The notes beneath the pieces were generated by a model. That model ran no database searches. It saw only the letters and a program-made list of their open reading frames with translations, and was not told where the DNA came from. The translations under genes and the position numbers were made by a program. Positions 31,827 to 39,970 of a stretch of DNA of 44,193 nt are shown one piece after another (positions within the stretch are counted from its first letter, which is position 1; every line of letters starts with the position of its first letter). The stretch lies in contig JAUXFM010000010.1 of assembly GCA_030622955.1 (NCBI GenBank), positions 1-44,193 on the forward strand. The letters are read 5' to 3'. This DNA is from Lentisphaerales bacterium. Its GTDB lineage: Bacteria > Verrucomicrobiota > Kiritimatiellia > JAUXFM01.

Positions 31827-33986
31827 GTGCGAGCGCCATTCACAACACTGATCGTAATCCTGCTGGTCGCATCTAATCTCTTCGCGGCAAACGTCAAAAT
31901 CACCTGTTCGGATCAGGGACTCGTTAACGGACAACAGTTGTTCGTTATCCATTATCCCGAGAAGGTGCCTACTCGTGCGCGAGATGCGATCCACTTGAAA
32001 GGCAAGAGCGCCACCTTCGATAATGGCACCTGCAGCGTCGATGTTAATCCAGGCACATATCGTTTCGATGTCCTCTTTCAGAAGGACAGTTCGATCGTCG
32101 CACTCACAACCGGAAAGACGCAGGTTACTGGCAGTGGCGCATCCCTCAAGCTTGCGGCCCAGGGCGAGAAGAAAATCAGCATGGTCCTCAAAGGCAGACC
32201 GGTTCCCGTCAAGCGCTGCGCATTCCGCGTGCCAGGGACAATGCATATCGTGGAAGTGGAGGATTCATCGCCAAAAGCCATCATGAGTCCCGGCAAGACA
32301 TTCAAGGTTCGCTTGATCGGTGAAACGGGGGATGTCTATGTTGCCGTATGGAAAGACGTGATGGGGAACAAACCCACCGTCGATGTCAACCAGGACTGGC
32401 ATGCCACCTGCCAATTCCGATGGCTCGGCCACACAGAAAAAGCTCGCGATGCCAAAGCATACTTCTTCATGCCCGAAGAACGGAGAAATGTTGGTGGCAA
32501 TTACGAGGCACTCTATGGTGGAACAACAGACGACGTTCTTGAGATCCCCATGACCCCTAAGACGGTATTCATCACTAACCGCAAATTGGTAGACATGTGG
32601 TACAGCTACACAACCACTTCGGGTGAATTCGTTTCCTTCTGCCGCAGGCCTTATCAGCTCTCCCCTAATCATCTTTTTGAATGGGGTGGCGAGGTGCGAC
32701 TCGTTGCGCATGCGCGAGTGATGATGACCTGGGAATCCGGGCACCGTGCAATAGTATGGGGCGCCAACCTGCTCAACGATCGTGGACATATGGTGAATAC
32801 GCCGGAGCGCGCTTTTGGACTACCGGGTGACACTCTCAGCACAGGGGGGCCGGCCGAGATCGATTGGAAGCAGAAGCTGAAGCGCAGCGACGACAAGGCG
32901 TTGACGCTCGGTTCACCGGGCAAGGGCGAACGCACAGACGCAGATTTCCAACTTGAAGAGTATATCGTCGAACCACAGTACCCGGAACTGTTCAAGAGTC
33001 TTAAAGGCGCTAATGCAGATGTTAGTGACAAGTTCAAGATTGAGGTCTCATATAAACTCTATGGGCAACAGGTAAACACAATGATCCCCTGCTCGCCATG
33101 GATCAACTACACCATTGATCATGCAGACTTCTATGCACCCGAAGCTTTAAATGGCCTCGCCCTCTCTTGCCTGGATAGATTCGAGCGCACCTGGAATTAC
33201 GGCACAGTCTTTGATGACACTAAGTACCAACTTGCGAGAATTACAGTAACGTGGACTGGCTGCCGATGGCAGGGCTACTCCATCCTTTCCAAGCACAGCA
33301 AAGTCCAGCTTGGCATGTCTACCTTCAGGCGACGGCGATCTTTCTACGGCTCCGACTGGGGTCCGGCCCATGAACTCATGCATTCCTGGGGTTATTCTCA
33401 TGGCAACAGGCATAATGACGTCATCAAGATAGTTCGGGATCACTACAAGAACCACCACATCTTCCTCGCCGATCATCCTGAATATGAAATGGCGGCCGTC
33501 ACAATCGATGGCAAGTCGTTGGCCGATTACACCAAGGCCAAGAAAGCGCCTATGCGTTCACCCGGGTCCTCCTCCAGGATCCCTCGGCCAGCCCCTGTCC
33601 CGCGTCGTAAGCCCAAGAGCAATGCCATAGCGGCTATCGACAAGAAGTTGATCGCAAAACTCACAGTTCTCACCAACGAACAAACCCTGCCTAAACGTCC
33701 TCTCACCTTGGGTCGTGTGAAGTACACGCTGAAAGGGTCTGACGAAAACGGCACATTAACACTCGGGGTTGGGCCAGCAAGCAGGCAGATGAAGTTCTCA
33801 ACCTTATCCCTTTCAGATCGCGCAATTATCGCGGCCGCATTGAGCCGCACCGAACCGGACAACAAAGGACTCTATGGCGTCGCTGCCTTTTACCTGGAAT
33901 GTGCCGGTCGCATGACGCTTGCGAAGCAGTATTACCAAAAAGCCGGCACGGAAACGAAGGTCAAATTCGACACCCTCTTCCAATGA
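31827..33986 (+). CDS. Secreted protein with metzincin-type zinc motif (paralogue 1)
   Basis: 719 residues from a GTG; an AGGAGG lies 13 bases upstream. A signal peptide is at residues 1-20 (hydrophobic core TTLIVILLVASNLFA). A beta-rich N-terminal region (about 20-130) opens with VKITCSDQGLVNGQQLFVIH. Near residue 515 the sequence reads HELMHSWGYSHG, the HExxHxxGxxH zinc signature of metzincin metalloproteases, with a Met about 30 residues later (EYEMAAV) that could be the Met-turn. The same motif and flanks occur in the protein at 39971-41749. After about residue 555 this copy has a linker rich in Pro, Arg and Lys and an extra domain of about 140 residues. No family is recognised; protease activity is inference from the motif. 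Confidence 0.7.
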   Translation: MRAPFTTLIVILLVASNLFAANVKITCSDQGLVNGQQLFVIHYPEKVPTRARDAIHLKGKSATFDNGTCSVDVNPGTYRFDVLFQKDSSIVALTTGKTQVTGSGASLKLAAQGEKKISMVLKGRPVPVKRCAFRVPGTMHIVEVEDSSPKAIMSPGKTFKVRLIGETGDVYVAVWKDVMGNKPTVDVNQDWHATCQFRWLGHTEKARDAKAYFFMPEERRNVGGNYEALYGGTTDDVLEIPMTPKTVFITNRKLVDMWYSYTTTSGEFVSFCRRPYQLSPNHLFEWGGEVRLVAHARVMMTWESGHRAIVWGANLLNDRGHMVNTPERAFGLPGDTLSTGGPAEIDWKQKLKRSDDKALTLGSPGKGERTDADFQLEEYIVEPQYPELFKSLKGANADVSDKFKIEVSYKLYGQQVNTMIPCSPWINYTIDHADFYAPEALNGLALSCLDRFERTWNYGTVFDDTKYQLARITVTWTGCRWQGYSILSKHSKVQLGMSTFRRRRSFYGSDWGPAHELMHSWGYSHGNRHNDVIKIVRDHYKNHHIFLADHPEYEMAAVTIDGKSLADYTKAKKAPMRSPGSSSRIPRPAPVPRRKPKSNAIAAIDKKLIAKLTVLTNEQTLPKRPLTLGRVKYTLKGSDENGTLTLGVGPASRQMKFSTLSLSDRAIIAAALSRTEPDNKGLYGVAAFYLECAGRMTLAKQYYQKAGTETKVKFDTLFQ

Positions 33987-34140
33987 GTGTGATTGCCGGC
34001 GCGTATTTCCCGCACTAGATTACGCGGCATGAATAAGCCGAACAACCTGTTGAATGAACCGGGCTCTGTCGAATTGAAGAGGGAACCTGATCGCCCGTTT
34101 TGAGAAGGCCGAGCAGGGCGGATTCGTCGTCACAAAGTAA

Positions 34141-34172
34141 CACCCGCGACCATGTGAACATGATCGCGGGTG
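34141..34172 (-). terminator. Hairpin downstream of the small lipoprotein gene
   Basis: CACCCGCGA and TCGCGGGTG pair, with CATG/CATG inside and a TGAA loop; one C-A mismatch. On the minus strand the stem is followed by TTACTTTG, only a weak T-run, so this is a terminator-like hairpin. It also lies downstream of the metzincin-like gene on the plus strand, and may act for both. Confidence 0.5.
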
Positions 34173-34241
34173 CTTGATTTCATCCATTACACAGCAACGT
34201 TATTCTTCCGAGCAACATGCTGTGACAGGAAGTGAGCCGAT

Positions 34242-34379
34242 CTACTCAGTTTTCGCTTCTACCGGGGCAGCTTCCTTCTCCGGCGATGCGGCATCTTCTT
34301 CCTTCTTTGCACAGCCAACGGCAAGTGCGACAACAAAAGCGACCGTTAGCATCATAGCTACTATTTTACCTATCTTCAT
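34242..34379 (-). CDS. Small lipoprotein, 45 residues
   Basis: Translation MKIGKIVAMMLTVAFVVALA then VGC, i.e. a signal peptide with a lipobox-like AVGC (Cys at about residue 23), followed by a charged tail (KKEEDAASPEKE, then EAAPVEAKTE). AAGGAG is six bases before the ATG, a textbook ribosome-binding site, and a stable hairpin follows the gene. The tail is short and acidic, reminiscent of entericidin-like or linker-only lipoproteins. Function unknown. The size is below usual gene-finder cut-offs. Confidence 0.75.
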   Translation of the reverse strand: MKIGKIVAMMLTVAFVVALAVGCAKKEEDAASPEKEAAPVEAKTE

Positions 34380-34962
34380 TCGTTTCTCCTTCTGCGGTTT
34401 GATTACGCTTGTCCGACATCTGAATTTGATGAAAATGATGCGCTATCAGCCCTTATCGCGCAAGCACATTCTCTATCCGGCTCTCGATCGATGATAGAAA
34501 TCGCCCAAATGCCGAACATGCAGACCTCATATCTCGTTTCCCATAGATAGCTCGTAGAAGTGAAGAGGTGTTATCATAAGCATGATGACAGAAGAAGCGG
34601 TTGGAGTGCGGGAGAGTTGGATCAGCCATAGGGCCATGCAAGGGATACTGAGCCCCCCTCTACAGTATCGAGCATCGATCCCTGGGTTTCGAACTGGCTA
34701 ATGGCCGGTCATTTCAGCATTTCAGGGGGCACCTATTCACTATTCATATTCACTTAGATCAAGATAATGAGTCACAAAACAGGGCTCGCATAAGCGCGCT
34801 CTATCTAGCAAATAGTTGGCCCAACACCTAGGCGTCTGAGTGAAACTCCTACCGCCGGGGGTAGGAATTGGCACCTTATCCATGACAATCCGCCGGCAGT
34901 ATCCTTGGCGTCAAATCGACAGCTCTCGAGAATATGAACCGGGAAAGAACTGGATTCATGAG
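34380..34962. other. Intergenic region, 583 bp
   Basis: No convincing gene in either direction. It contains a compact hairpin at 34848-34865 (CCTACC-GCCGGG-GGTAGG) with no T-run, and an A/T-rich stretch near 34735-34780. The promoter of the small lipoprotein gene should lie at the left end and that of the DtxR-type regulator at the right end. Confidence 0.5.
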
Positions 34963-34993
34963 TTGACATATTACGTTAGGGGAGCCTAACCTT
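34963..34993 (+). promoter_or_regulatory. Promoter with DtxR/IdeR-like operator before the regulator gene
   Basis: A perfect -35 TTGACA lies at 34963-34968. The inverted repeat GTTAGG-GGAG-CCTAAC at 34975-34990 fills the spacer and overlaps the expected -10 (TAACCT). Against the DtxR box TTAGGTTAGCCTAACCTAA I count 15 of 19 matches. An operator in this position would block polymerase, so the regulator probably represses itself when iron (or manganese) is plentiful. The gene starts at 34999, right after. Confidence 0.75.
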
Positions 34994-34998
34994 CACGC

Positions 34999-35463
34999 AT
35001 GACCATGAAGCTCGAAAAGGAAGTAGCCAATCTTTCGTTGCCGCAGCAGAACTATGTTGAGGCCATCGCCGAACTGGTGGAAGCACATGGACATGCACAT
35101 CCAGCAAAGATCGCCATGCGCCTGAACGTGAAGAAACCATCTGTTACGGAGGCGATCGACAGGCTCGTTCACATGGGTATTGCGCGCAGGATCGAACAGA
35201 AGATCCATCTTACAGCCAGGGGCTCCCGTATTGCCAAAAAGCTCGCGCACCGACACGACGCGTTACACAGTTTCATGGTAGATGTCCTGGAGATGAAGAG
35301 CGTGGAAGCGGATGCCGTAGCTTGCAGGATTGAGCATGTAGCTGAAGCATCTCTTATTGAAAGGCTCCTGCTCCTGGATGATTTCTTCCAGCAGAAGGGC
35401 ATATCCCACTGCAGGGGTAAGTGGCGCGAATTTCTCAAGAAGCGAACCATGTCGCGCAAGTAG
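34999..35463 (+). CDS. DtxR-family metal-dependent repressor
   Basis: 154 residues from ATG 34999; an in-frame ATG at 35005 is an equal option. The winged-helix domain (about 15-75: QQNYVEAIAELVEAHGHAHP, IAMRLNVKKPSVTEAIDRLV) and dimerisation/metal domain (HRHDALHSFMVDVLEM, ACRIEHVAEASLIERLLLLDDF) match DtxR/MntR regulators; there is no C-terminal SH3-like domain, as in MntR. The genes behind it and the boxes before it point to Fe(II) sensing of the Feo system. Confidence 0.9.
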   Translation: MTMKLEKEVANLSLPQQNYVEAIAELVEAHGHAHPAKIAMRLNVKKPSVTEAIDRLVHMGIARRIEQKIHLTARGSRIAKKLAHRHDALHSFMVDVLEMKSVEADAVACRIEHVAEASLIERLLLLDDFFQQKGISHCRGKWREFLKKRTMSRK

Positions 35464-35483
35464 ATGTTTTCTATGATACAAAT

Positions 35484-35502
35484 ATCAGGTGCGCCTAACC
35501 TT
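35484..35502 (+). promoter_or_regulatory. DtxR/IdeR-like operator before feoA
   Basis: The sequence TCAGGTGCGCCTAACCTT keeps the AGG and CCTAACCT half-site elements of the DtxR box, about 14 of 19 matches by eye. It lies 13 bases upstream of the feoA ATG, downstream of the regulator gene, so feoAB can be repressed separately from dtxR. Confidence 0.6.
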
Positions 35503-35514
35503 GGAACATAACTT

Positions 35515-35745
35515 ATGAAACTGAAAGATGCGGAGATCGGAGCGAAATGCCGCGTTGCCGGGTATGCCTCAAGGGACAGAGCCTATCGCCAGAAGCTTCT
35601 TCAGATGGGTCTCGTGAGGGGAACAGAATTTGAAGTGGTCAGAAAAGCGCCACTTGGCGACCCTATTGAGATACGCCTTACCGGATTCAATCTTACCTTG
35701 AGAGAGGCAGAAGCGGATGCTCTTGACGTTGAGCTTCTAGGTTAA
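35515..35745 (+). CDS. feoA: FeoA-type ferrous iron transport accessory protein
   Basis: 76 residues, SH3-like. MKLKDAEIGAKCRVAGY, LLQMGLVRGTEFEVVRKAPL, GDPIEIRLTGFNLTLREAEA are the FeoA hallmarks. It is a cytosolic partner that stimulates FeoB. Gap to feoB is five bases; same transcription unit. Confidence 0.95.
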   Translation: MKLKDAEIGAKCRVAGYASRDRAYRQKLLQMGLVRGTEFEVVRKAPLGDPIEIRLTGFNLTLREAEADALDVELLG

Positions 35746-35750
35746 ACAAC

Positions 35751-38033
35751 GTGAAAAAAATCACCATAGCTCTCGCGGGCAATCCAAATTGTGGCAAGAC
35801 CACCCTGTTCAATGCTCTTACGGGAGCGAAACAACGTGTCGGTAACTGGCCGGGTGTAACCGTCGAGCGCATCGAGGGGTCCTATCAATACGAGGACACC
35901 GAGATCTCCGTAATTGATCTACCGGGCATCTATTCCTTCTCCGCATTCTCACTTGATGAGCGCATCTCCAGGGAATACATCCTCAAGGAGAAGCCGGATT
36001 TGGTAATCAACATCATCGATGCTACAAATCTCGAGCGGAACCTCTACCTCACAACCCATCTCCTTGAAATGAAGATCCCCGTTGTTGTCGCTCTGAACAT
36101 GATGGATCTGGCGAAACAGCGCCGCATACGTATAGAACTTGAGCATCTTGAAAACCATCTCGGCTGCCCCGTAGTCCCCGTGATCGCAAGTAAGCGCGAA
36201 GGCATCGAGCATCTGAAGCGGCATATAGAGGTAGCCGCGTCCGATCCCCGCCTGTCAGGAACAGGGGTCATGTATGACGAGGAAGTGGAAGAAGCGATTG
36301 ATCTGATTTCTCGCAAGAGTGACACCCTCGCAGAGAAGAATGGGGTGGATGCTCGATGGTTTGCCATCAAGCTTCTCGAGCAGGATGAACTTGCCGTTTC
36401 GATGTCCTCGGATCAGCTTGACAATATCGTGGAGCGCGAGATCGATCGCATTGAGAAACACGTCGGCGATGATATAGATATCGTCATAGCGGATGGACGG
36501 TACGGTTTCATCCATGGATTGGTCCGTGATGTGATGCGGCGCGAGGATCAGTTGCGCCGCACTGTTTCCGACCGGATCGACAAAGTCGTCCTGAATAGAA
36601 TCGCCGGGATTCCTATCTTCCTGGTTGCTATGTTCCTTATGTTCGTCTTGACGTTCAATGTGGGCGGCCCCTTCATCGATTTCTTCGACGGGCTATCTGG
36701 CACGATCTTTGTGGATGGCGCTAGGCAGCTTTTCACCGGCTGGGGCTGGCCCGGGGTGGTTGTGGCATTTCTTGCGGATGGGCTTGGTGGCGGGATCCAG
36801 ACAGTCGCAACATTCATCCCACCGATCTTTATGATCTTCTTCTGCCTAGCACTGCTCGAGGATTCCGGCTACATGGCGCGCGCGGCATTCGTCATGGACA
36901 AGTTGTTACGGATAATCGGTTTGCCGGGCAAGGCTTTTGTTCCCATGCTTACCGGACTTGGCTGCAATGTTCCTGCAATCATGGCTACGCGGACGCTGGA
37001 GAACGAGCGAGATCGAATCCTGACGGTACTGATCAATCCATTCATATCCTGTGGAGCGCGGCTACCGGTCTACGCCATTTTTGCCGCGGCATTCTTCCCG
37101 CAACATGGGGGCATGTTGATCTTTGGGATGTACATGACTGGAATCATGCTCGCTATTCTGACAGGGTTGCTGTTGAAGCGCACAGTGTTGAAGGGTGATG
37201 TATCTACGTTTGTAATGGAGCTACCTCCCTATCATGTTCCTACGTTCAGGGGCATCATGCATCATACTTGGAACCGCTTGAAATCCTTCGTGTTACGTGC
37301 TGGCAAGGTCATCATGATCGTGGTGGTCGTACTCAACATCATGAATTCACTTGGTACGGATGGATCATGGAACAACCAGGATTCTGAGGATTCCGTATTG
37401 AGCTATGCGGGAAAGAAAATCTCTCCGGTATTCAGACCCATGGGCGTTTCACGGGAGAACTGGCCGGCCGCCGTGGGTATTTTCGCAGGTATTTTCGCAA
37501 AGGAAGCGGTACGTGGTACGCTCGACAGCCTTTATACCGAGATGGAGAAGAGCGAAGCGGAACAAGGCATCGGTGTGGTGGAAGAGGAAACGTTCGATTT
37601 CTGGAGAGGGATAAGAGAATCTTTTGCAGCGATCCCCGAAGGGTTCCAGGGGTTCTGGGGTAGCCTGGCAGACCCTGTGGGTGTAAAGGCTGCAGCCGAA
37701 GAAGCGCGGGCAGCATCTGCGCATCCAGGCATGATGAAGTGCTTTGGAGGGAAGCCTGCCGCAATTGCCTATCTTCTTTTTATTCTGATATATGCACCCT
37801 GTGTTGCCGCCATCGCAGCGATCTATAGAGAGACGAATATGAAATGGACGATCTTCAGTGTTTCGTATTTGACTGGCCTGGCCTGGGTGACGGCCACCCT
37901 CTTCTATCAGCTTGCGACTTTCTTTGAACATCCGGGCAGTTCCATGATCTGGCTTGTGGTCTCGATTGGCGTAATCCTCGCAACCTGTGCCGGGTTGAAG
38001 ATGAGGGCACGCGGATCGGAGATTGAATCATGA
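35751..38033 (+). CDS. feoB: Ferrous iron transporter FeoB
   Basis: 760 residues from a GTG. The N-terminal G domain has G1 GNPNCGKTTLFNALTG, G3 DLPGIYSF and G4 NMMD; the membrane part has two gate-type repeats (GCNVPAIMATRTLENERDR, and later helix pairs to about residue 750). It imports Fe(II) across the inner membrane under GTPase control. Directly followed, with ATGA overlap, by a second FeoA-like gene. A loop of about 90 residues late in the sequence (from VEEETFDFWRGI) is longer than usual. Confidence 0.96.
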   Translation: MKKITIALAGNPNCGKTTLFNALTGAKQRVGNWPGVTVERIEGSYQYEDTEISVIDLPGIYSFSAFSLDERISREYILKEKPDLVINIIDATNLERNLYLTTHLLEMKIPVVVALNMMDLAKQRRIRIELEHLENHLGCPVVPVIASKREGIEHLKRHIEVAASDPRLSGTGVMYDEEVEEAIDLISRKSDTLAEKNGVDARWFAIKLLEQDELAVSMSSDQLDNIVEREIDRIEKHVGDDIDIVIADGRYGFIHGLVRDVMRREDQLRRTVSDRIDKVVLNRIAGIPIFLVAMFLMFVLTFNVGGPFIDFFDGLSGTIFVDGARQLFTGWGWPGVVVAFLADGLGGGIQTVATFIPPIFMIFFCLALLEDSGYMARAAFVMDKLLRIIGLPGKAFVPMLTGLGCNVPAIMATRTLENERDRILTVLINPFISCGARLPVYAIFAAAFFPQHGGMLIFGMYMTGIMLAILTGLLLKRTVLKGDVSTFVMELPPYHVPTFRGIMHHTWNRLKSFVLRAGKVIMIVVVVLNIMNSLGTDGSWNNQDSEDSVLSYAGKKISPVFRPMGVSRENWPAAVGIFAGIFAKEAVRGTLDSLYTEMEKSEAEQGIGVVEEETFDFWRGIRESFAAIPEGFQGFWGSLADPVGVKAAAEEARAASAHPGMMKCFGGKPAAIAYLLFILIYAPCVAAIAAIYRETNMKWTIFSVSYLTGLAWVTATLFYQLATFFEHPGSSMIWLVVSIGVILATCAGLKMRARGSEIES

Positions 38034-38323
38034 GGGATGGTTGTTGTTCTGGCAATGGTCGTGGCAGATGCCGGCGCAAGGGCATGCGTAGAGGTCGTGC
38101 CCGACCTCTAAGTGAATGTCGTGAAGACGAACAGTACCGGATCCTCGAGAACCTGGACAAGCAGAGCATGGAGATGGGTCTGTTTCCCGGCGCGACGGTG
38201 CGGGTGATCAAGAACAACATTGAGAATCCCAGCATGGTTGTTGCGCTCAACGAATCCCGCTACATGCTCAACAAGGAAACGGCGCGCCAGATCAGAGTGA
38301 AGCAATATGTTGCGCAACATTGA
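38030..38323 (+). CDS. Second FeoA-like domain protein with Cys/Arg-rich N-terminus
   Basis: 97 residues, overlapping the feoB stop (ATGA). The first 30 residues are rich in Arg, Gly and Cys (MRDGCCSGNGRGRCRRKG); the rest (MEMGLFPGATVRVIKNNIEN and VVALNESRYMLNKETA) matches the FeoA fold, with the usual MGLFPG. A second FeoA partner in one operon is known from several phyla; the Cys-rich start is less common. It may sense or bind metal. Confidence 0.85.
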   Translation: MRDGCCSGNGRGRCRRKGMRRGRARPLSECREDEQYRILENLDKQSMEMGLFPGATVRVIKNNIENPSMVVALNESRYMLNKETARQIRVKQYVAQH

Positions 38324-38558
38324 AAAACTCCTGAAAGAACGAGGCCCGATGGCCACGCGTGATATCGCGATCAACCTGGACAGTACGATCGACGCTGTCA
38401 CGGGCATGCTCGAGGTGCTCAAGAGAAAAGGCCGCGTCACAAGGATGTCTTCGCCCTGTAGTCAGAAATGCCCCGGATGCGCCAGCGGCTCGCCTGAGGA
38501 CCTCAACTGTTCCGAAGTATGGACAACTGACAAGAATTCAGGGATGAACGAGTCATGA
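38307..38558 (+). CDS. feoC: FeoC-like winged-helix protein with Cys cluster
   Basis: 83 residues, overlapping the preceding gene by 17 bases. The N-terminal 50 residues are a winged helix (IEKLLKERGPMATRDIAINL, AVTGMLEVLKRKGRV). Then comes a C-x3-C-x2-C-x9-C cluster (CSQKCPGC and a later Cys), as in FeoC proteins that bind an Fe-S cluster. It may regulate or stabilise FeoB. Confidence 0.85.
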   Translation: MLRNIEKLLKERGPMATRDIAINLDSTIDAVTGMLEVLKRKGRVTRMSSPCSQKCPGCASGSPEDLNCSEVWTTDKNSGMNES

Positions 38559-38752
38559 GCGGACTTGATCGACAAGCTGCCTCCCCAGTCGCAACAAGCA
38601 CTGTAGCAAATCCGTGGCCAGCTATGCCTAAAGTCTTGGGCCTGGGCCGAATCGGAGCCTACCGATGGACCTCGTTTAAAAAGGGACAGGACAAGGTCTG
38701 TGGAGTACCGCTCCACGCGACAGTGGCTACTTGCCTTCGACCTTCCGTGTAG
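38555..38752 (+). CDS. Doubtful small ORF after feoC
   Basis: The only support is an ATGA overlap with the feoC stop. The 65-residue translation is unlike any family I know, and its end overlaps the end of the convergent glycosidase gene. It also spans a small hairpin, GTGGAG-TACCG-CTCCAC, near 38700. Probably intergenic. Confidence 0.2.
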   Translation: MSGLDRQAASPVATSTVANPWPAMPKVLGLGRIGAYRWTSFKKGQDKVCGVPLHATVATCLRPSV

Positions 38753-39803
38753 TCGCCCGCAGCATCGGGAGTGTGGCTCTCATGCTTGCGGCAATGCCCC
38801 GGGCCGTCTCGTCCAGTTTCGATTGATCGCCCTTTTGCAACAATGCCGGCCGAAGATCCGATCCAATCTTGCCGCACCATGTTGTGTAGAGCACGCCCAA
38901 CATCTTTGGATCATCAAGCCCAACAACAGCCTTGGCCACTGAACGTGTCGCCTTCACATTCTTCCAAGGGCATAACAGCACCCTGAAGTTATTGTTGACG
39001 AATTTCTTTAGCAAGGGATAGTTCTTTTGGGGCTTGTAATATTTCCAATGACACAAGATGACATCCTTCGGGATCAAGTTTAGAGCCTTGGCGGTGTCCG
39101 TGTGGTGCCTATCCTCCAGCATGTCGGCCCATATAAGCATTTCCACCCCGCGCTTTTTGACCAAGTGTTCATGGTACTCCGTAACACACTTTGCAAACAG
39201 TTTGGATGGAGTCCATCCCTTTGCTTTTGGGTGCGTTTTGAGGTTAAAATCCCGTGCCTCATCCATGCCCGCATGAAAACCATCTGCTTGAAAAGCATCG
39301 ATCAACTCATCGGCCATCGCAAATGCAACCTTGTTTACCTCCGGATTGAACGGATCCCACAGTTGCTTGGTACCAGGCCAGTTGTATTCTGGGAACGCCT
39401 TCAGGAGCTGACCATGGTCCTGATGACTGAGGAAATTCAATCCGACGATCACGCGGATACCATTCGATTTGCAGATTTTGGACATTTGACGGGCGTCCTT
39501 AGCTGTGAATCTACGCCCCTCAGGCAATTCGAGTTTCTTTAGTTCTGGCCGACAGGTAAACCGAAAGTTATTCCAGTGCATGTCAAAGATGACGATGTTG
39601 ATTCCCATAGGAGCGAACGCTTCCTCGACAAGCCGCTTGAAATCCGGGAGGAAGTTGTTAGGCGATTCCTGGTTCCCCTGTGGTGCAAACACAATCGCAC
39701 GCCATATTTCGCCCGGCTTCGGCCCAAGCTCCTCTACAGGGCGTCCGACGCTCAATGTACAAACCGTCAGGCACAGCAAGAAGGTTATGAATATAGCCCT
39801 CAT
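38727..39803 (-). CDS. Secreted GH20-like glycoside hydrolase
   Basis: 358 residues; GAGGAG eight bases before the ATG. Signal peptide about 1-20 (IFITFLLCLTVCTLSVG). The body is a TIM barrel: INIVIFDMHWNNFRFTC, IRVIVGLNFLSHQDH, ADGFHAGMDEARDF, VEMLIWADMLEDRH and VILCHWKYYKP. FHAGMDEAR aligns with the HxGxDE motif of family 20 beta-N-acetylhexosaminidases, where the Asp-Glu pair is catalytic. No N-terminal GH20b domain is seen. It probably cleaves amino-sugars from glycans outside the inner membrane. It lies 167 bp after the metzincin-like gene on the same strand, and may share its transcript. Confidence 0.78.
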   Translation of the reverse strand: MRAIFITFLLCLTVCTLSVGRPVEELGPKPGEIWRAIVFAPQGNQESPNNFLPDFKRLVEEAFAPMGINIVIFDMHWNNFRFTCRPELKKLELPEGRRFTAKDARQMSKICKSNGIRVIVGLNFLSHQDHGQLLKAFPEYNWPGTKQLWDPFNPEVNKVAFAMADELIDAFQADGFHAGMDEARDFNLKTHPKAKGWTPSKLFAKCVTEYHEHLVKKRGVEMLIWADMLEDRHHTDTAKALNLIPKDVILCHWKYYKPQKNYPLLKKFVNNNFRVLLCPWKNVKATRSVAKAVVGLDDPKMLGVLYTTWCGKIGSDLRPALLQKGDQSKLDETARGIAASMRATLPMLRATTRKVEGK

Positions 39804-39970
39804 TTTGTTTGCTCCTCTCCTTAGTTGTTTCCAACAAGGAGCGCCTTCTTCTGCGCATTATTTCCTTATTTGGTTATGATGCGCACACGAACCTTACCAC
39901 CACAATTCTCGAGAACATGCACGATTCGGGGATACATAGCTCCGCGTGCAAGGCATGCTCTTGATCACCT

